From Synechococcus sp. CPC35 (GTDB lineage: Bacteria > Cyanobacteriota > Cyanobacteriia > PCC-6307 > Cyanobiaceae), in NCBI GenBank assembly GCA_002684175.1, contig NYUU01000127.1, forward strand, positions 1 through 8,236: 8,236 nucleotides of DNA, read 5' to 3'. The position numbers and the translations under genes are program-made. Below the pieces are notes generated by a model. It saw only the letters and a list, made by a program, of their open reading frames with translations. It searched no databases and was not told the DNA's origin. The stretch's first letter is position 1. Each line of letters starts with the position of its first letter. Of the stretch, positions 7,970-8,236 are shown piece after piece.

Positions 7970-8236
7970 TATGTCGTATTTGTTCAATTAAAATTGATTT
8001 ATCGGCAATAGCTTGATTCAGGAGGAAAGTTGTTTGTGTGATAACTAATCGTATGCATGTTGATGGTCGATAGTGACTCGTTGATTTTTTAAGGAATCAT
8101 TCTTGCTTCAGTTATTTGGCTCATCTGTGTTTTGAAAGTCGCTGTTGTAAAATGTATGTTTTGGGATTCGGGTGTCGAATTCGTTTTGAACTGAAATTTT
8201 GCTATCAAGCTTCTGGAGATTGAATTTTCTCAGGTG
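7970..8236. other. AT-rich non-coding region downstream of chlH
   Basis: No open frame of useful length exists on either strand, and the base composition is clearly more AT-rich than the genes to the left. It contains an imperfect AT palindrome TCAATT-AA-AATTGA (7984-7997), a perfect AGGAGG at 8020-8025 with no real gene after it, and a 5-bp inverted repeat TGATT/AATCA at 8082-8099. A stem-loop at 8164-8182 is listed separately. TTGAAA (8132-8137) and TATGTT (8155-8160) are 17 bp apart and could be a weak promoter for a gene starting beyond the window. All of these are by-eye signals and could arise by chance in AT-rich sequence. Confidence 0.6.
8164..8187 (+). terminator. Candidate stem-loop terminator after chlH
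   Basis: GGATTCG (8164-8170) pairs with CGAATTC (8176-8182) through 7 pairs, one a G-T wobble, around the 5-base loop GGTGT. GTTTT follows immediately. The stem is modest and the T tract is only four bases, and it lies about 195 bp after the chlH stop, so termination here would leave a long 3' UTR. It is the best terminator-like structure I could find in the tail, but it may simply be a hairpin. Confidence 0.28.

Noticed and set aside
7496..7987. 163-codon minus-strand frame covering the chlH 3' end and 18 bp beyond
   Set aside because: Almost all of it is antisense to conserved chlH sequence and the product matches no family I know. An antisense gene cannot be excluded without RNA data but has no support here.
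7984..7997. TCAATT-AA-AATTGA palindrome as a chlH terminator
   Set aside because: The stem is six A/T-dominated pairs with a two-base loop and no T tract, too weak for a rho-independent terminator.

Overview
The window reads as chromosome of a marine picocyanobacterium, most likely a Synechococcus-type genome. Four things support this: a full-length ChlH, a high-light-inducible (Hli) chlorophyll-binding protein, a cyanobacteria-restricted DUF2949 protein, and dense packing of moderately GC-rich genes. Six of the seven genes can be assigned to a family from their sequence. I see no tRNA, rRNA, CRISPR array, transposase or phage gene.

Layout. Bases 1-93 hold no gene I can support. On the plus strand, apt (94-615, TTG start) encodes adenine phosphoribosyltransferase, and its last 10 bp overlap the convergent end of a minus-strand DUF2949 gene (606-818). 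Going leftward on the minus strand, the order of transcription is dapB (3838-3005), a two-helix membrane protein of unknown function (2995-2342), hli (2274-2023), a UbiH-type FAD monooxygenase (1983-838) and the DUF2949 gene. dapB and the membrane protein are 9 bp apart and look like one operon. hli, the monooxygenase and DUF2949 are separated by 39 and 19 bp and look like a second operon, with its own promoter region at 2275-2341. dapB and chlH are divergent across 117 bp (3839-3955). chlH fills 3956-7969. The last 267 bp are AT-rich, full of stops in every frame, and appear non-coding.

Functionally, the right side commits protoporphyrin IX to chlorophyll (ChlH). The hli operon would add a pigment-binding photoprotection protein and a flavin hydroxylase of the quinone-biosynthesis family. 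DapB supplies lysine and cell-wall diaminopimelate, and Apt salvages adenine. The most interesting signal is an HLR1-like (RpaB-type) element directly upstream of hli, which could place the monooxygenase and DUF2949 genes under high-light control. I found no clearly new multi-gene system. The open questions are the membrane protein coupled to dapB, repeats in the dapB/chlH divergent region, and the AT-rich tail after chlH.
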